Below, piece by piece: positions 1 through 11,900 of a stretch of 64,000 nt of DNA. The translations under genes were made by a program, and so were the position numbers. Position 1 is the stretch's first letter; the number at the start of each line of letters is the position of its first letter. Where the stretch lies: positions 8,759,161-8,823,160 of the forward strand of contig CM045735.1 of the NCBI GenBank assembly GCA_024760905.1. The letters run 5' to 3'. Source of the DNA: Plotosus lineatus (lineage: Eukaryota; Chordata; Actinopteri; Siluriformes; Plotosidae). A model generated the notes under the pieces. It made no database searches and was not told the origin of the DNA. It saw only the letters and a program-made list of their open reading frames with translations.

Positions 1-61
1 TCGCGTGGGGTTCTCGGTCCCGATTAACCGTGGAAAGTGAGGGATCCGTGTGTGTGTATGT

Positions 62-128
<67 letters not shown>

Positions 129-369
129 GACAGTTACATGCAAAGCCCAGTAAGTCCACTAGACCTTTGTTGTAAAACCATGACATTTTTGAAATTTACA
201 TCAAGGTGAGAGTAAACCTGATTTTTTTTTTTTTTTTTTTTTTTCTTTTGTACCAGTTATTTGGTATTTACGGGATTTTGCATATGAAAATGTTTTAATA
301 TGAAATCAAATGAATGATCTAGAATTCATCCCCAAACTCCCTCTCTTCTTTTATTCCTCTCGCCTATAG
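1..369. other. dpp3 intron: repeat end, (TG)/(TA)n and poly(T)
   Basis: Bases 1-50 match the end of a dispersed repeat seen again at about 57650-57700 and 32310-32400 (GGATCC next to a CGCG-rich end). A (TG)n/(TA)n microsatellite covers about 49-125 and a T run covers 222-244. No exon is seen before 370. Confidence 0.6.
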
Positions 370-1123
370 TTACATTGGCTTCATTGAAAGCTATAGAGAT
401 CCATTTGGTTCAAGAGGGGAATTTGAAGGCAAGTTTCAGGTCTCATTTTGCTCTCAATCCTCCATGATTAGTACTGCAGTTAGCATCACATCCTCCCCTC
501 TATGCACCTCTCCACAGGTTTTGTTGCCGTGGTGAATAAGGCGATGAGTGCCCGGTTTACACAGCTGGTGAATTCAGCAGAAGTCTTGCTGCCTGAGTTG
601 CCATGGCCTGCTGCATTTGAAAAGGATCGCTTCCTCAAACCTGATTTCACCTCTTTGGATGTGCTCACTTTCGCTGGCAGTGGCATCCCGGCTGGAATCA
701 ACATTCCAAATTGTGAGCATTTCACCAGCCAGTGTGGTTTCAATGGGTCATGTAAATAATGAGCACTCATGAACCTTGTCTCTTTTCCACTCAGATGACG
801 ATATTAGACAAACAGAAGGCTTTAAGAACGTGTCCCTTGGGAATGTGCTGGCTGTGGCCTATGCAACACACAAAGACAAACTCACTTTTCTAGAGGAAAA
901 TGACAAGGTAATCAGTGCTTGGTAAAATTTTATACCAACCAATTTTTCTATAGGATGCATGATGGTGTAGTGGTTGGCACGTCCCCCTCAAGAGGAAGAA
1001 AGTCCTGGGTTCGGTTTTGGGCTCGGGCGTTTGTGTGTTGCGTTTGCATGTTCCTCTTAATATTCGGTTTCCTCTAACAGTCCTCATTGTGCACATTAGG
1101 CTAATTGGCTGTTTCAAATTGCC

Positions 1124-1196
<73 letters not shown>

Positions 1197-1525
1197 GCTA
1201 TGTGATTTGTTTTGGGCATACCCTGCCTTCTCCCTGTCTGCTGAAATGGGTACCTATGAAATTGAATGGTTTGGCAAAATAATAATTTTGTGTGTTAACA
1301 GTAAATTTGACAAACTGCAATTTGATCTTTGCTCTAATTTTACTGTTATTTTTATTTTATGCTGCAGGATCTCTGCATCAAATGGAAAGGCCCTTCTTTT
1401 GAGGTGCAGGTGGGACTGCATGAGCTTCTGGGACATGGCAGTGGCAAACTTTTCATGCAGGTCAGTAATGACTACAATATGGCCTCATGGAGTGAAAAAA
1501 AAACGGATACCTAAAAAAAAATGCA

Positions 1526-1560
<35 letters not shown>

Positions 1561-4500
1561 GACGAAAAAGGAAAATTCAACTTTGATCAGGCTGAGGTCC
1601 GTAATCCAGAGACGGGAGAATTGGTGAGTCTATCACACTATACTCTGTTAACCTGTTCCAACTTGAACATGATGTTTAAATTCGTGTATGCGACATGGGA
1701 ATGGTACACTGTGATTGGTATACTGTCTGGCAGATTATTAATTATTCTGAGTGGAGAATGCTTGAATCAAAATGAGGCACTCGCAGGTTGTAATGCTTTG
1801 TCACAGCTGGGATAATCAGTGCCATGTTTTTTAAGAATGAAAAATTAACCATAATCTCATTTTAGTTTGCTTTTGTATAGTAGATATTAGTTTTTTCACC
1901 CCAGGCACAGTGGCTGTTCCTGGATTGACTAGTTCCCTAAATGTCCTGTCTCCAGGATTCCGTCCATGAACATTTACCCTGCCATGGTTTATTTGCGAAC
2001 TTGATTCTGATTGGTCAATTGCTGTATTCAGTTGTCTATTTCTTTATATTGTACCATTATGATTGAATAAATCAGTAGAAGTTTAATGAAATAATTAGTC
2101 AATATTTAACACACAGCCATGTGCTAAGTGGGATAATGTACAGCAAATCGGTCGTTGTAAATTAACCTTTTCAGAGTAAAGTTCCTTCTACTTCACTTCA
2201 GGGTCCTGCCCCCCATTGGAGTCTACTGATTAATAATAATAATCATAACACTGTACATTGCCTTCTTCCTGGCATTTTAGTTCATGTACCTTTAGCAATT
2301 TAGCTATGCCGTTGCTATTAAAGATTCATATTTTTTAGTCATTGAGATGGGCATCCATCTAATTTTTGATAAAGGTAATTCAGTTATAGTATTTTTGCCA
2401 TTCTTCTGTTCAAGTACACTGGAGAGGAGGATAATCCAAGCAGGTGCTTGAATGCTATAGTAACATACTGTGCTAATATTCTTACACCCATATTAGACTT
2501 ATTATGGGATAGTGGAGGCTCAGTGATTAATTTTCTGGGTTATTGGTCTGCAGTTCATACCCCATTATCACAAAGTTGGCCCTATTGGGTCCTTGAGCAA
2601 GGCCGTTCACGCTCATTTGCTTAATTGTAATGACACGATTATAAGTAGCTCTGGATAAGGGCATCTGCGAAGTGCTGTAAATATAAACTACTGTGTATTC
2701 TAATGTTGACACATTTTAAATAAATTATTGTATTCGACTTAATAAGCGCTCTGCTCCAATAAGCCCCATGTTTTTTTATCTTGCGTCTAATAACCGTTGC
2801 CCATGTGTACTGGGAGCAAAATCGTAGATCAAGCTTACCAATTTTACTGGATCAGTCTTTGTAACGGTAAAATGAGGCATTCACTGCCTGAAAAAGTGAG
2901 TTTACACGGTATTTCGAGATCACCTGCCACTGGGGAATGTCTATAATTTTCATCAGTAACAACACATTTGATTGTTCTGCCGTGCTTTAAAAAACAGGAA
3001 AATATTTTTGCTGTTCTCTTGGTAAATGTCCAACAACCGATGAACCATGAGAAACTGCTACAGTAAAATTATGCGATGAGCCAGATATGGATCTATCAGA
3101 AAGTGATGACGAGTATTTTTCACCCGATTCTACTGCTCAATAACTTCATAAATTTAAAGATGTTCCTGGCCATGTGCTTTTGTTTATGTCCGTGTTGATT
3201 GGTTCAACGTGCCATGTGCTAAAGTTGACATTCATGTTGATTGGCTCATTTTACTTGGGAAAATGTTTAAAGGAACAGCACCGGGAGGGAAAAGTAAGGG
3301 AAGGAAAAGTCTTTTTTTTTTTTAATTATGCTGTATTCTGTTTATTTTCAGCTTTCATGTAAGTAATTTGGTTGATAACACAAAATGAATAACAAAAATA
3401 CCAGTAAAACTTTTTTATTGTTCTGTTATTATTCATGTTTTCCACCTCGATGGTAATAAGCACTTACAGTTCCACTCCGCTGGTAAACATTTTAATAAGC
3501 GCCCACCCACCCCAATTTTTAAGGCGCCCTGGGCGCTTATCACGTCGAATACGGTAATTCTGATTATTCTATCACAATATAAAATGTAGTGAATGTAACA
3601 GATTTGAAACCAAACCACGACTAACTTCTTAACATGAAGGTGACTGACTGTTAATTTTTAACCACATGTCTTTTTAGATTACCAGCTGGTACAAAGGCAG
3701 TGAGACATGGGACAGCAAGTTCACCACTATAGCTTCCTCGTATGAGGAGTGTAGGGCAGAGTGTGTAGGGCTCTACCTCTGTCTGAGTAAGCAAGTCCTG
3801 AGGTAAAGCAGACACGCATTCAACTTTTTCATCTCGGACTTTGTAATGTAGCTGGGATGCCGAAGTGTTGCTGTCCTTATTTTCAGCATCTTTGGCCATG
3901 AAGGTGAAGCAGCGGAAGAGGTGGTGTACATCAATTGGTTGACTATGATCCGTGGCGGTCTGCTAGGCCTGGAGTTTTACACGCCAGAGAGCAAGAGCTG
4001 GAGACAGGTTTGTGATTATTTTACTTCCAGTTGACTGCATTTTATTGGCAGGGCTCCTTTATATACAAAATTGCCAAACAGTTACATAACACCAAGTGCT
4101 ATAATCAGATCATGGTGCATGTGTAGCTAATTATTCACAACTAACTGTAATGGAAACGTTTTAATTTAGAGAGAGTGCTAGTGGCTTTGCATGGGTTTGT
4201 TCATGTATATTTAACCCTCGGTGTGCATTCCTGTGTGGTGTAGGCTCATATGCAGGCCCGTTTTGTGATCCTGCGTGTGCTCCTGGAAGCAGGAGAGGGT
4301 TTCGTGACCTTGAGTGAAACCAAAGGGGCTGACGGCCAACCTGACGCCCTCATCATGCTAGACCGCAATAAGATTCACACAGTGGGAAAGAGTGCCATCC
4401 AGAAGTTCCTCTGCAGTCTGCAGGTATGTTGATGCTAGGAATGTGGTTTTGTTCAGTTTGTTGTTCTAATGTATTATAAATGCCCTGTGTATGAGTACTG

Positions 4501-5782
4501 AAATAAAAATGGGAATATAATGCAACCTTTCTCTTTATGTGGAAGTTACATGATTTTAAATATGGGCATCCGTTTGATTTAGAAATGTTTCAAGTAAAAA
4601 AAATTTTTTTCCTCCCTATGGTTAAATGATGCCGGTGTTAACAAGGAAGGGATCATATGACCTGATATTAAAATATTTAGGTCACCTCCAAATCACTAAC
4701 TGTAAATGAATGCAATTTTTTTTCTTTACTTATCACTTCAGATAAACAAAAACAATCAAACTAGATAGCTTCAACCAACCAGAACTTATCCCAGGTTTGT
4801 AGCAGGAAGTGCTTAGGAATTTACTCCTCTTGGATGGTACAGTAGTCCAGTACAGGTTCCTTTCCCAAGTAGTTTTACTGGGTGGACAGAAGCACAAGTG
4901 TGGCTCGGACATTGCTTTTGAATCTTAGTTTGGTGGGGTTTAACAGGGATTCGAACCCACGACCTTTCAATCAGGAGCCCAACATTGTAACCACTACCCC
5001 TCCCAATCCTCTTACTTTTTTACTATAAATATACTATTTATATAGAATGAAAAGTATATATTGGGGGGAACAATATAAAATGAATGTGGATATTCAAATT
5101 TATGAATAGAACAGTACACTGGACAGAACTGCTGCCATTTTACAGTTAATATTTCAGTGAAATGAAATGCAATCCAGTCTGTAGTCACAGTAGTTGGCTG
5201 TAAAATTACAGTGAAGCAGAAAACCTTATGACATTCCGCCTGCTATTAATGCCCAACATTATCTAGTCATCAAACGTTTGTGGTCACTAGCACAATAAAC
5301 CCATTTCTATCAGGTGCACAAGTCCACGGCTGATGTGAAGGGAGGCCGAGCCTTGTATGACCGCTATTCCGCAGTGACTGCCGATGGTGCTCACAACTTC
5401 CTACGACTTCGTGAGACGGTGCTGCTTCGCAAGGAAGCTCGCAAGATGTTTGTACAGGCGAACACTCGAGTCAAAGGTCAGCTCACACTTCCCTGATTCT
5501 ATCAACCAGCTCCTTTCATCCCAGTCCCTACTGCATTTTACCGTCTGGAACCGCAGTACAGTACTAAATTCCCGTTAAATTCGCCATCATAATGTAGGTG
5601 TTTTGTACTGTTGAACTGTTTGTGTTTCAGGTGAAACAGTGGAACTGGAGAGCTATGAGGCGAGTGCTGCAGGACTGATCGAGTCTTTCACTCAGCGTTT
5701 CACTGAGGATGCTGAGGAAGTGGAGGCCCAGCTACTGGCGATGGCCACCAAAGACACAACCTGTTGGTGCAAAGGAGAGTAA
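370..5782 (+). CDS. dpp3: dpp3, dipeptidyl peptidase III, C-terminal part (10 exons)
   Basis: Cytosolic zinc metallopeptidase (family M49) that removes dipeptides from the N-terminus of short peptides such as enkephalins and angiotensins. Exons read from the sequence: 370-428, 518-712, 795-907, 1368-1460, 1561-1623, 3678-3802, 3887-4007, 4244-4423, 5314-5476, 5631-5782 (TAA stop 5780-5782). All junction phases agree and give about 421 residues; the family has roughly 730, so the N-terminal 40% lies left of the window. The M49 signature HELLGH is at 1419-1436 and the second zinc motif EECRAE at 3744-3761, so both metal-binding parts are intact. The strings [18 protein letters not shown] and [19 protein letters not shown] are near-invariant in DPP3. 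One intron is GC-AG and one acceptor sits behind a (TG)n run (see findings). Introns carry SINEs. It runs towards rin1. Identification is very sure. Confidence 0.97.
429..517 (+). other. dpp3: GC-AG intron of dpp3
   Basis: The exon ends GAATTTGAAG and is followed by GCAAGT (429-434) instead of GTAAGT. The intron ends with CACAG at 517. Joining 428 to 518 restores the codon GGT (Gly) of the conserved [11 protein letters not shown] stretch, so the donor position is fixed by frame and by homology. The rest of the donor matches the consensus exactly, as is usual for GC donors. Confidence 0.9.
957..1195 (+). repeat. SINE (type 2) ending in (GT)33
   Basis: Inside the dpp3 intron 908-1367. It has the tRNA-like head TGGTGTAGTGGTTGGCACG and B-box-like GGGTTCGGTTTTG, then the TTTGCATGTTCCTC body that recurs at 23122, 27890, 40600 and 58120. 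It runs into a pure GT microsatellite (1128-1194). Confidence 0.75.
1419..1436 (+). other. dpp3: DPP3 zinc-binding motif HELLGH
   Basis: Codons for H-E-L-L-G-H inside the exon 1368-1460. In M49 peptidases the two histidines bind zinc and the first glutamate activates water. The third zinc ligand is in EECRAE at 3744-3761. Both are unaltered, so the copy looks functional. Confidence 0.95.
1531..1560 (+). promoter_or_regulatory. dpp3: 3' splice site formed by a (TG)n tract
   Basis: The 100-base intron 1461-1560 ends in about 14 GT repeats followed directly by AG, with no pyrimidine tract. The exon behind it (1561-1623) is 63 bases, exactly 21 codons, and begins [10 protein letters not shown] as in other DPP3 proteins, so the acceptor is real. 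Skipping it would keep the frame. Confidence 0.85.
1624..3677 (+). other. dpp3 intron, 2 kb, no exon seen
   Basis: No coding exon. It contains a decayed region with repeated references to GCGCTTATTA-type sequence (about 2730-2800 and 3450-3550, opposite arms) that looks like a worn inverted-repeat element: CTTAATAAGCGC at 2739 and the related GCGCTTATCACGTCGAAT at 3530. Function is not evident. Confidence 0.4.
4770..5010. repeat. Dispersed repeat with tRNA-like end (type 3)
   Basis: Resembles 17535-17810: both contain the CAACCAG/GTACAGTAGTCCAG-like part, a TTTTACTGG segment, AGAACAGAGGCACA-like text, and end with GGGATTCGAACCCACGACC (B box on the minus strand) followed by CCAACCACTACC. Likely another tRNA-derived SINE, orientation minus. 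Confidence 0.5.
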
Positions 5783-5846
5783 GCAGAATACTGCAAACTG
5801 AGAACCAGTGTGTTGGATAACTGCCCAAAGTCTGCAATGAGAATAG

Positions 5847-5852
5847 AATAAA
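5847..5852 (+). terminator. dpp3: dpp3 poly(A) signal
   Basis: AATAAA lies 65 bases after the dpp3 stop codon, in an AATAGAATAAAATAAATAAA run with a second overlapping hexamer. No competing gene follows for more than 2 kb. Confidence 0.7.
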
Positions 5853-8595
5853 ATAAATAAATTAAGGGGAAGGGGTGTACAAAGTGAACCTGGGAAGTGA
5901 TTATGGTGTCTGGGGTAACCAGGACGTCATTTAAATCCGATTTGGTGTGTACGTTCGTGCTTTGCTTGTTCTTTAACAGACAACGGTTCACTTTTTTTTT
6001 CTTTTTTTTTTTCCCCTCCTTTCTTTCAGCTCAGTGTTCACCAATGTCAGTAAGTCAGGGTTTTATTTAGAATATGCAATCACTCCTCTGTATTTGAGAT
6101 GGGACCACAGCCTACGCTTCCCACACAGATGGATATGTGCTAAAGCATCGGTGAGAAATGTGCTGTGTGAAGGCGGAGTGGGAGAAACACTTATGTAATC
6201 CAAACCTGTCAGACTTCTGTGAACGTTTTAACAAAATACACTTAACATAATCATTTATGTACTGATCAGCAGTATATCACATAATCCACTGATGATGGGA
6301 GTTAGTGTAAATGTATGTGATTACTGACAAGGGAAGCATTTCCTACTGAATAAAATCACTCATTTTTCAGTCTTGTTTTTTTGTTTTTATATATATAATA
6401 TAAATTCCAGCAATAGTAAGGCACAAGACCAGTAAAGGCTTAGACCATGGCACTTGTTGAAAGTTATTCCCGAATGAAAATTAAATCTGTCTGGGCAGAA
6501 AAATTTTAGACTAACTAACGTTTAATGATTTTAGGAATATTTGTTTGAAAGCTGAATCCCTGAATGATGTCAAAGGTGCAAGTAAACCTGGAGTGCAACT
6601 ACACATAGTCACTATCCGAGTTATGACCTAGATCAGTTCCAACCAACCAGTTGTAAATCGGATCGGTCGTAAGTCGGATATTTAACACAACGAAACCGAA
6701 ACCACCCCGCACTCGCTATGAATTCATGCGAAGTGTATTCTTCACCTGCACGTTCTTTCAACATGCAAAATAAACGTGTAGCCTTACTTTGCACTACTTG
6801 CAACATCACTTTCACATTCCAATCACATTATCTTCCAATCACGTCTATAACAACTTTTCCATCTCTGCGAACGGTCCTTCCCGCTGTTTTGTGATGATAG
6901 TCGACTTAATTGGGGCTGCTGCTTTCACTGTTTCCTTAATGCGGTCCTTGTCCTTCAGAATTGTCGACACCACAGAGTGGGCGAGATGGAGATCCCACGT
7001 TCATTTTCATATTCGTCTCCAACGACAATGCCTTCCTTGCTTTCTAGGTAGAATCGCCGTCTGATGAATAGGACTTCCTGTTGGGGGCCATGGTAACGGT
7101 GTACAGCAAATGAATGAAAAATTGTACTGTAAAAGAGACGTTACTGCGACGGTATCTACTCACTGAGTGTAGCGGTAGAATGCTGTGAGTGGGAGATGCT
7201 GGGCCGCCACAACTATCTCGCGCGCCGCGCTGCCGGACATATACAATAAACTCATAATAGGCATCTGCTAGACGTGGTCATAAGTACAGGTGGTCGTAAC
7301 TCGCGTACGTCGTAACTTGGATAGTGACTGTATTTCTTTCAGTATTTCAGGGGTTTGTGCTTTAAATATATGGATCCTGATGTAGCTATAGATTTCCAAT
7401 GCACACACAATGATTTTAATTAAGCCTTTGGACATCAGCACAAACCTGTGACACGTATTAATCCTTGTACAGTACATGTTACTTTAGGTCTTGACGATGT
7501 TATTTTGACTCCGTAAAATGTAAAATTATTGCCCAATATCATCAGACCAGACCCAGGGCCTAGACAGGCAATTGGTGCATCCAAGAAAAACACATGTCCT
7601 CCAATTATTCCTGTCCTCGCCAAGGTGGTGGGTGGGGATCTTGGCACGTTCATGCTGGTACATTCGTTGATACTATCCATCCACATTCTTCTTGGGCACC
7701 CCGAGTATCTCTGGCCTTGAAGGTTGCCTTACATGTTACCTTTTGGTTTAGCCCTGCTTCCTTACATGGTGTCCAAAAAAAAAAACAAACAAACAAACAA
7801 AACCCTGAAGTTCCACTATGGCGCTGCCCTAAAATTTTGTGTTTAGAAAGAAATTAAGATTTGAATGACTAACTTTTTCAAAAGGTCTTCTCCTTTTAAT
7901 CTAATATCAGCAAGCATTCAGCTGTCACTGCATCTGTGTGCTATAATGAAATGGACAGAATTTGTGAAAAGTATTCGAAACCATTTTAAGAAAGGAAAAG
8001 GAATATTTATTTTAGTTTATTGATGCCTCGAATATAAACAGTAAATAAGTTCATATTCACTCATGTAAACACCAGCGTTTATATCCTATACATGGACTGT
8101 ATATGTTTATTGTAATACAGCTAACACTGATTTCACAAATCTTTATTATCCCACGAATGGCGCGGGTACGTTGTGGGTAGTTTAAATGAAATGTGCAGCA
8201 CAGAGGGATGACGAGGCAAAGTGTGACACGTGAACTACCCCAGATTAAGTAGAAGCATTATTGTCACCATACAGCCGTCTTAGTGTTATTACAGAGACAG
8301 GACAATACTTTCCGTAATCATTGTTGCAGGATCTGGAACAAGTGTCTCAAATCCCATGTGAACCAACAATTGAAGCATTTGGGACGCGATACTGTATAAA
8401 TATGCAACGGTGTAAACACGATTTTCTAAAGCACAAGTTTCACTATTCAATTATCCCGAGATAAATTACTAACTTTTAAAATGATGCCACAAATATACTT
8501 AATAATAAATTCTTTAAAACCTTAATGTGTTCTTGGATGTTCTCGTCGCCTTTCTGAGAAGTTGTGTTTTACAACCTTCTCAGTATTAGGCCACT
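5853..8595. other. Intergenic dpp3-rin1 region
   Basis: Convergent 3' ends. Holds poly(T) at 5992-6012, an inverted-repeat element at 6608-7330 and otherwise unrecognised AT-rich DNA. Minus-strand AATAAA hexamers at about 8006 and 8018 are candidates for the rin1 poly(A) signal, which would give a 3' UTR of about 580 bases. No coding exon found. Confidence 0.5.
6608..7330. mobile_element. Miniature inverted-repeat element (TA target)
   Basis: Left end AGTCACTATCCGAGTTATGACC-like (kept to its first bases here) and right end GTAACTTGGATAGTGACTG are inverted copies, flanked by TA. About 720 bases, no full transposase; an open stretch 6789-7064 is short and unrecognised. Probably a non-autonomous Tc1/mariner/pogo-type element. 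Confidence 0.65.
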
Positions 8596-8913
8596 TTATG
8601 ATGCTTCACCAGAAAGGTCCAAAGCTCCTCCTCTAGTCAACTTGCTGGATTTCATATCCTGATTGGAGTGCTGGTAAATGAGCGGAGCACTGCTCGTGCC
8701 CACCACATTCTGCAGCTCCTGAATCTGAGAATCCAGCGGAACAGGTATTAACTTTCCGCTACTTCTCCAGTACAGATGATAATCCTCTGGCTGGTCCACT
8801 CCGAATTTGATGGCGCACAGTTGAGTCAAAGTTTCTCCACTGAACCCTGTCTTCCACTGCAAGGTCTTGACCAAACTACACTCTCCATCTTGGAACAGCA
8901 CCTTAACAAACCT
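8596..8913 (-). CDS. rin1: rin1 last exon, Ras-association domain
   Basis: Begins RFVKVLFQDGE, the RA-domain start, and contains TLTQLCAIKFGV, close to the TLNQLCATKFRV string of RIN1. It ends after 105 residues with TAA. The tail past the RA domain is short compared with mammalian RIN1, which has a longer acidic end. Confidence 0.88.
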   Translation of the reverse strand, partial: RFVKVLFQDGECSLVKTLQWKTGFSGETLTQLCAIKFGVDQPEDYHLYWRSSGKLIPVPLDSQIQELQNVVGTSSAPLIYQHSNQDMKSSKLTRGGALDLSGEAS

Positions 8914-11900
8914 CTGTAGAACAGAAAATTAAACAATTATTGAATAAGGTGACATATGATATGGAGAATTAATAACCACAACCTCACCATCAACGTCCAA
9001 GAGCTGAATTCTTTAACTGGTTTATTGTTTGTTCAAAATATTCTCAAGCCTGGAGAAACAAACATCGTAGCCACTGTGAGTTCGCCACAGGCTATTCCCT
9101 GGTAACACTATTTCCTAATACCTAGGACATAGCACATCTATATTATGTTATCTATGAGGAGGAACATTCAGCTAATCCGATGTCAATCTTGGGTAAGTCA
9201 GTTCGTACAAGAAGGGCAGTGGTGGCCTCATGGTAAAGGGCGCTGGATAGGTGATCCTAAGGTTGGGGGTTCAAGTCCCACTCTCCACAATGTTGCCCCC
9301 CCCCCAGTGCAGCTAACTGGGTTATCAATGGCCGGCCATGTCTCCCACTATCTATGGTGTGAGGTTCATGTAAAAGAACCATTGCTGACTTTCAACAAGA
9401 ATAGCTGCAAAGCCGTCTGCATGTTTCCACCATTTGATGGCCTGGCGAGCGGTCCAGGGTATACTCTGCCCTCGCCCTGAGTCGGCTGGGATGGACGCCA
9501 ATCTCCCCGTGACCCTAATTAGGATTAAGTGGTTACAGAAAATGAACTCAGTTTGTACAAGAATACCAAGAATTTCATTGTGGCTTTCCACCAATCATCA
9601 TCATCATCATCACCACCACCACCATCCTCTGCTTAATCTGGGGTCAACTTTCCACCAATCATAAAAGAGATAATATTCAGTTCAGTTCATTTTCTGTAGC
9701 CGCTTAATTCTAATTAGGGTCGCGTGGAGCTTGGCACCCATCCCAGCTGATTCCGAGCGAGGGCAGAGTACACCCTGGACCGCTTGCCAGGCCATCGCAG
9801 GGCGGAAACACAGTGACTGCTTTGCAGATACTCTTGTCGAAAGTCAACAATGGTTCTTTTACATGAACCTCCCACCATAGACAGTGAGAGACATGGCCGG
9901 CCTTTGATAACCCACTTAGCTGCACTGGGGGGGGGGCTTGAACCTCCAACCTTAGGATCAGTGATCCAGCACCTTTACCACCAGGCCACCACTGCCCTAA
10001 GAGAAAATATTTTGATTTATTAATGAATATTCAGCAAAATAATACCCAATTACTGACCTGTTTTACATCATTCTGGCTCTTGGACTCGGTGCTACGACGG
10101 TGACTCCACTCCTTCAGGGATTCCTTAACTTGGTGGGTAAGTCTACTGGAAGGCACAGCTTCCGGTTCACTCTGAATATAACTAAGGCTGGCATAAACGC
10201 TTGTCAGATAGTATCCACCTGACAAAAAATAAATAAATGAAATGAAGAGGATGGCATTTCATTCATTCGACATAAGTGCATTTCATAAGTATCTTTTTTT
10301 AAATAATGGACAATGAATGAATAAATATATCCACCCTCTCCTGTGAGCCATGAGGTTTCTAGGAGCTCCATCATGTATTCCACTTCTAGAGAGAGCTCGG
10401 GCATGTTGCACTGTACTATCACATAAGAAAGAGCTGGAAGGAAGTCATCCGCTCCAAATTCCTGCCCTGTTTCATTATGAGAAGGTTTAAGGAAATACAT
10501 AATACTGTACAGTGGTACCTCACTTCACCAAATTAATCCGTTCCAGAGCCTTTTTCGTAACCTGCATTTTTCGTAAATTGAACCGTATTTTACATGTAAA
10601 ATTTTACATTTAATAACTTTTAAAAGCATACCTTTTAAGACCTCATTCAGATTCAATATCGTACTGGTGGTAGACGGGTTTGGCCATATTCCTTAGTGAT
10701 ATCACTCGAGCCTGTTTCTTCTCCTCACTCGCACCGGAAATCACACGTGTGTGTGTGTGTGTGCGTGCGCGTCTGTTGACCATGTTTTCTTAGCAGAGTT
10801 ATAATCTTACAAATGTTTATGGAAGGCTAAAAGCCTGAGTCAAGAAATAAACCATGAAACAACAGTAACTCTGTCCTTTACACACAAAGCATTACGGCTG
10901 CTGCAGCTCCATAATAGCCAATGGGAGGGAGCTGTGTCATCCCTCCTAGCCAATGAGAGGCCAGCGGGGCGGTATGTTAGGAGATAGGCAATGGGAGGTA
11001 GCTGCATCATCCCTCCTAGCCAATGGGAGGCCAGTGGGGCGGGATGTTTGAAAGTCATTGATGGGGGAGCAGCTCGTGCACTGTTTGTAAGTTTGAATGG
11101 CGCGTTTGAACGTTTGAATGGCGCGTTTGAATTCTTAAGATGGCGCTTTCGTAACGTGAACTTGTTTCGTATACAGAGACAAAAATTTTAGGAAGATGCG
11201 TTTTGTAACCTGCATTTTTCGTTTGGTGAGACTTTCGTAAAGTGAGGTACCACTATATATATTTTATAATGATTTACATATCCGTCCCATCCAACTGAAC
11301 AAATTCACAGGGTTTCATGCAATCCTTACCAGAATTGGTCTTCATGGCCTTGTAGATGAGTTTACAGATCTGAAGGAGCAAAACTACTTTATCGATGGGC
11401 GAATAGGCACGTCTCATGAGAGACAGCTTATGCTTTATCTTCTCGATGCCATTAGCATCAGGGACAGCCACCTGTACTCCAAAAAGTTCTCGAGGTGACG
11501 CCTCTCTGGCTTTCTTCATTCTTTCAGCCAACCTCTTAAAGGAGCCATCACTTTTGTGCATACTAGAGAGCGCTGTATCAATCTGCTCTTTCAGAGGCTT
11601 TAGTATACAGCGAAACAAGGCTTTCTCCAGAGTCTGATCTGCAAACACACAAATATACAGAGATATGTAGCTCATAGTCATGAAGCCTAGAGATGATAAA
11701 TCACTCTCTCACTCACTTAACGTACTGCTTAATCCTGCTATTAAGGAGGCTGGAGCCTACCTCAGCCGACACTAGGCGAAGGTGGTTGCACCCGTAACAA
11801 ATCACCAGACCATCACAGGTCAACAAACACAACTATCACACTTACACCTACATCTAGGGGCAATTTGGAACAGCCAATGTGTATGTCGTTAGACTGTGGG

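Noticed and set aside
890..1560. Open frames rich in His-Thr or Cys-Val
   Set aside because: They are translations of (GT)n microsatellites in dpp3 introns; no conserved part and they cross real splice sites.
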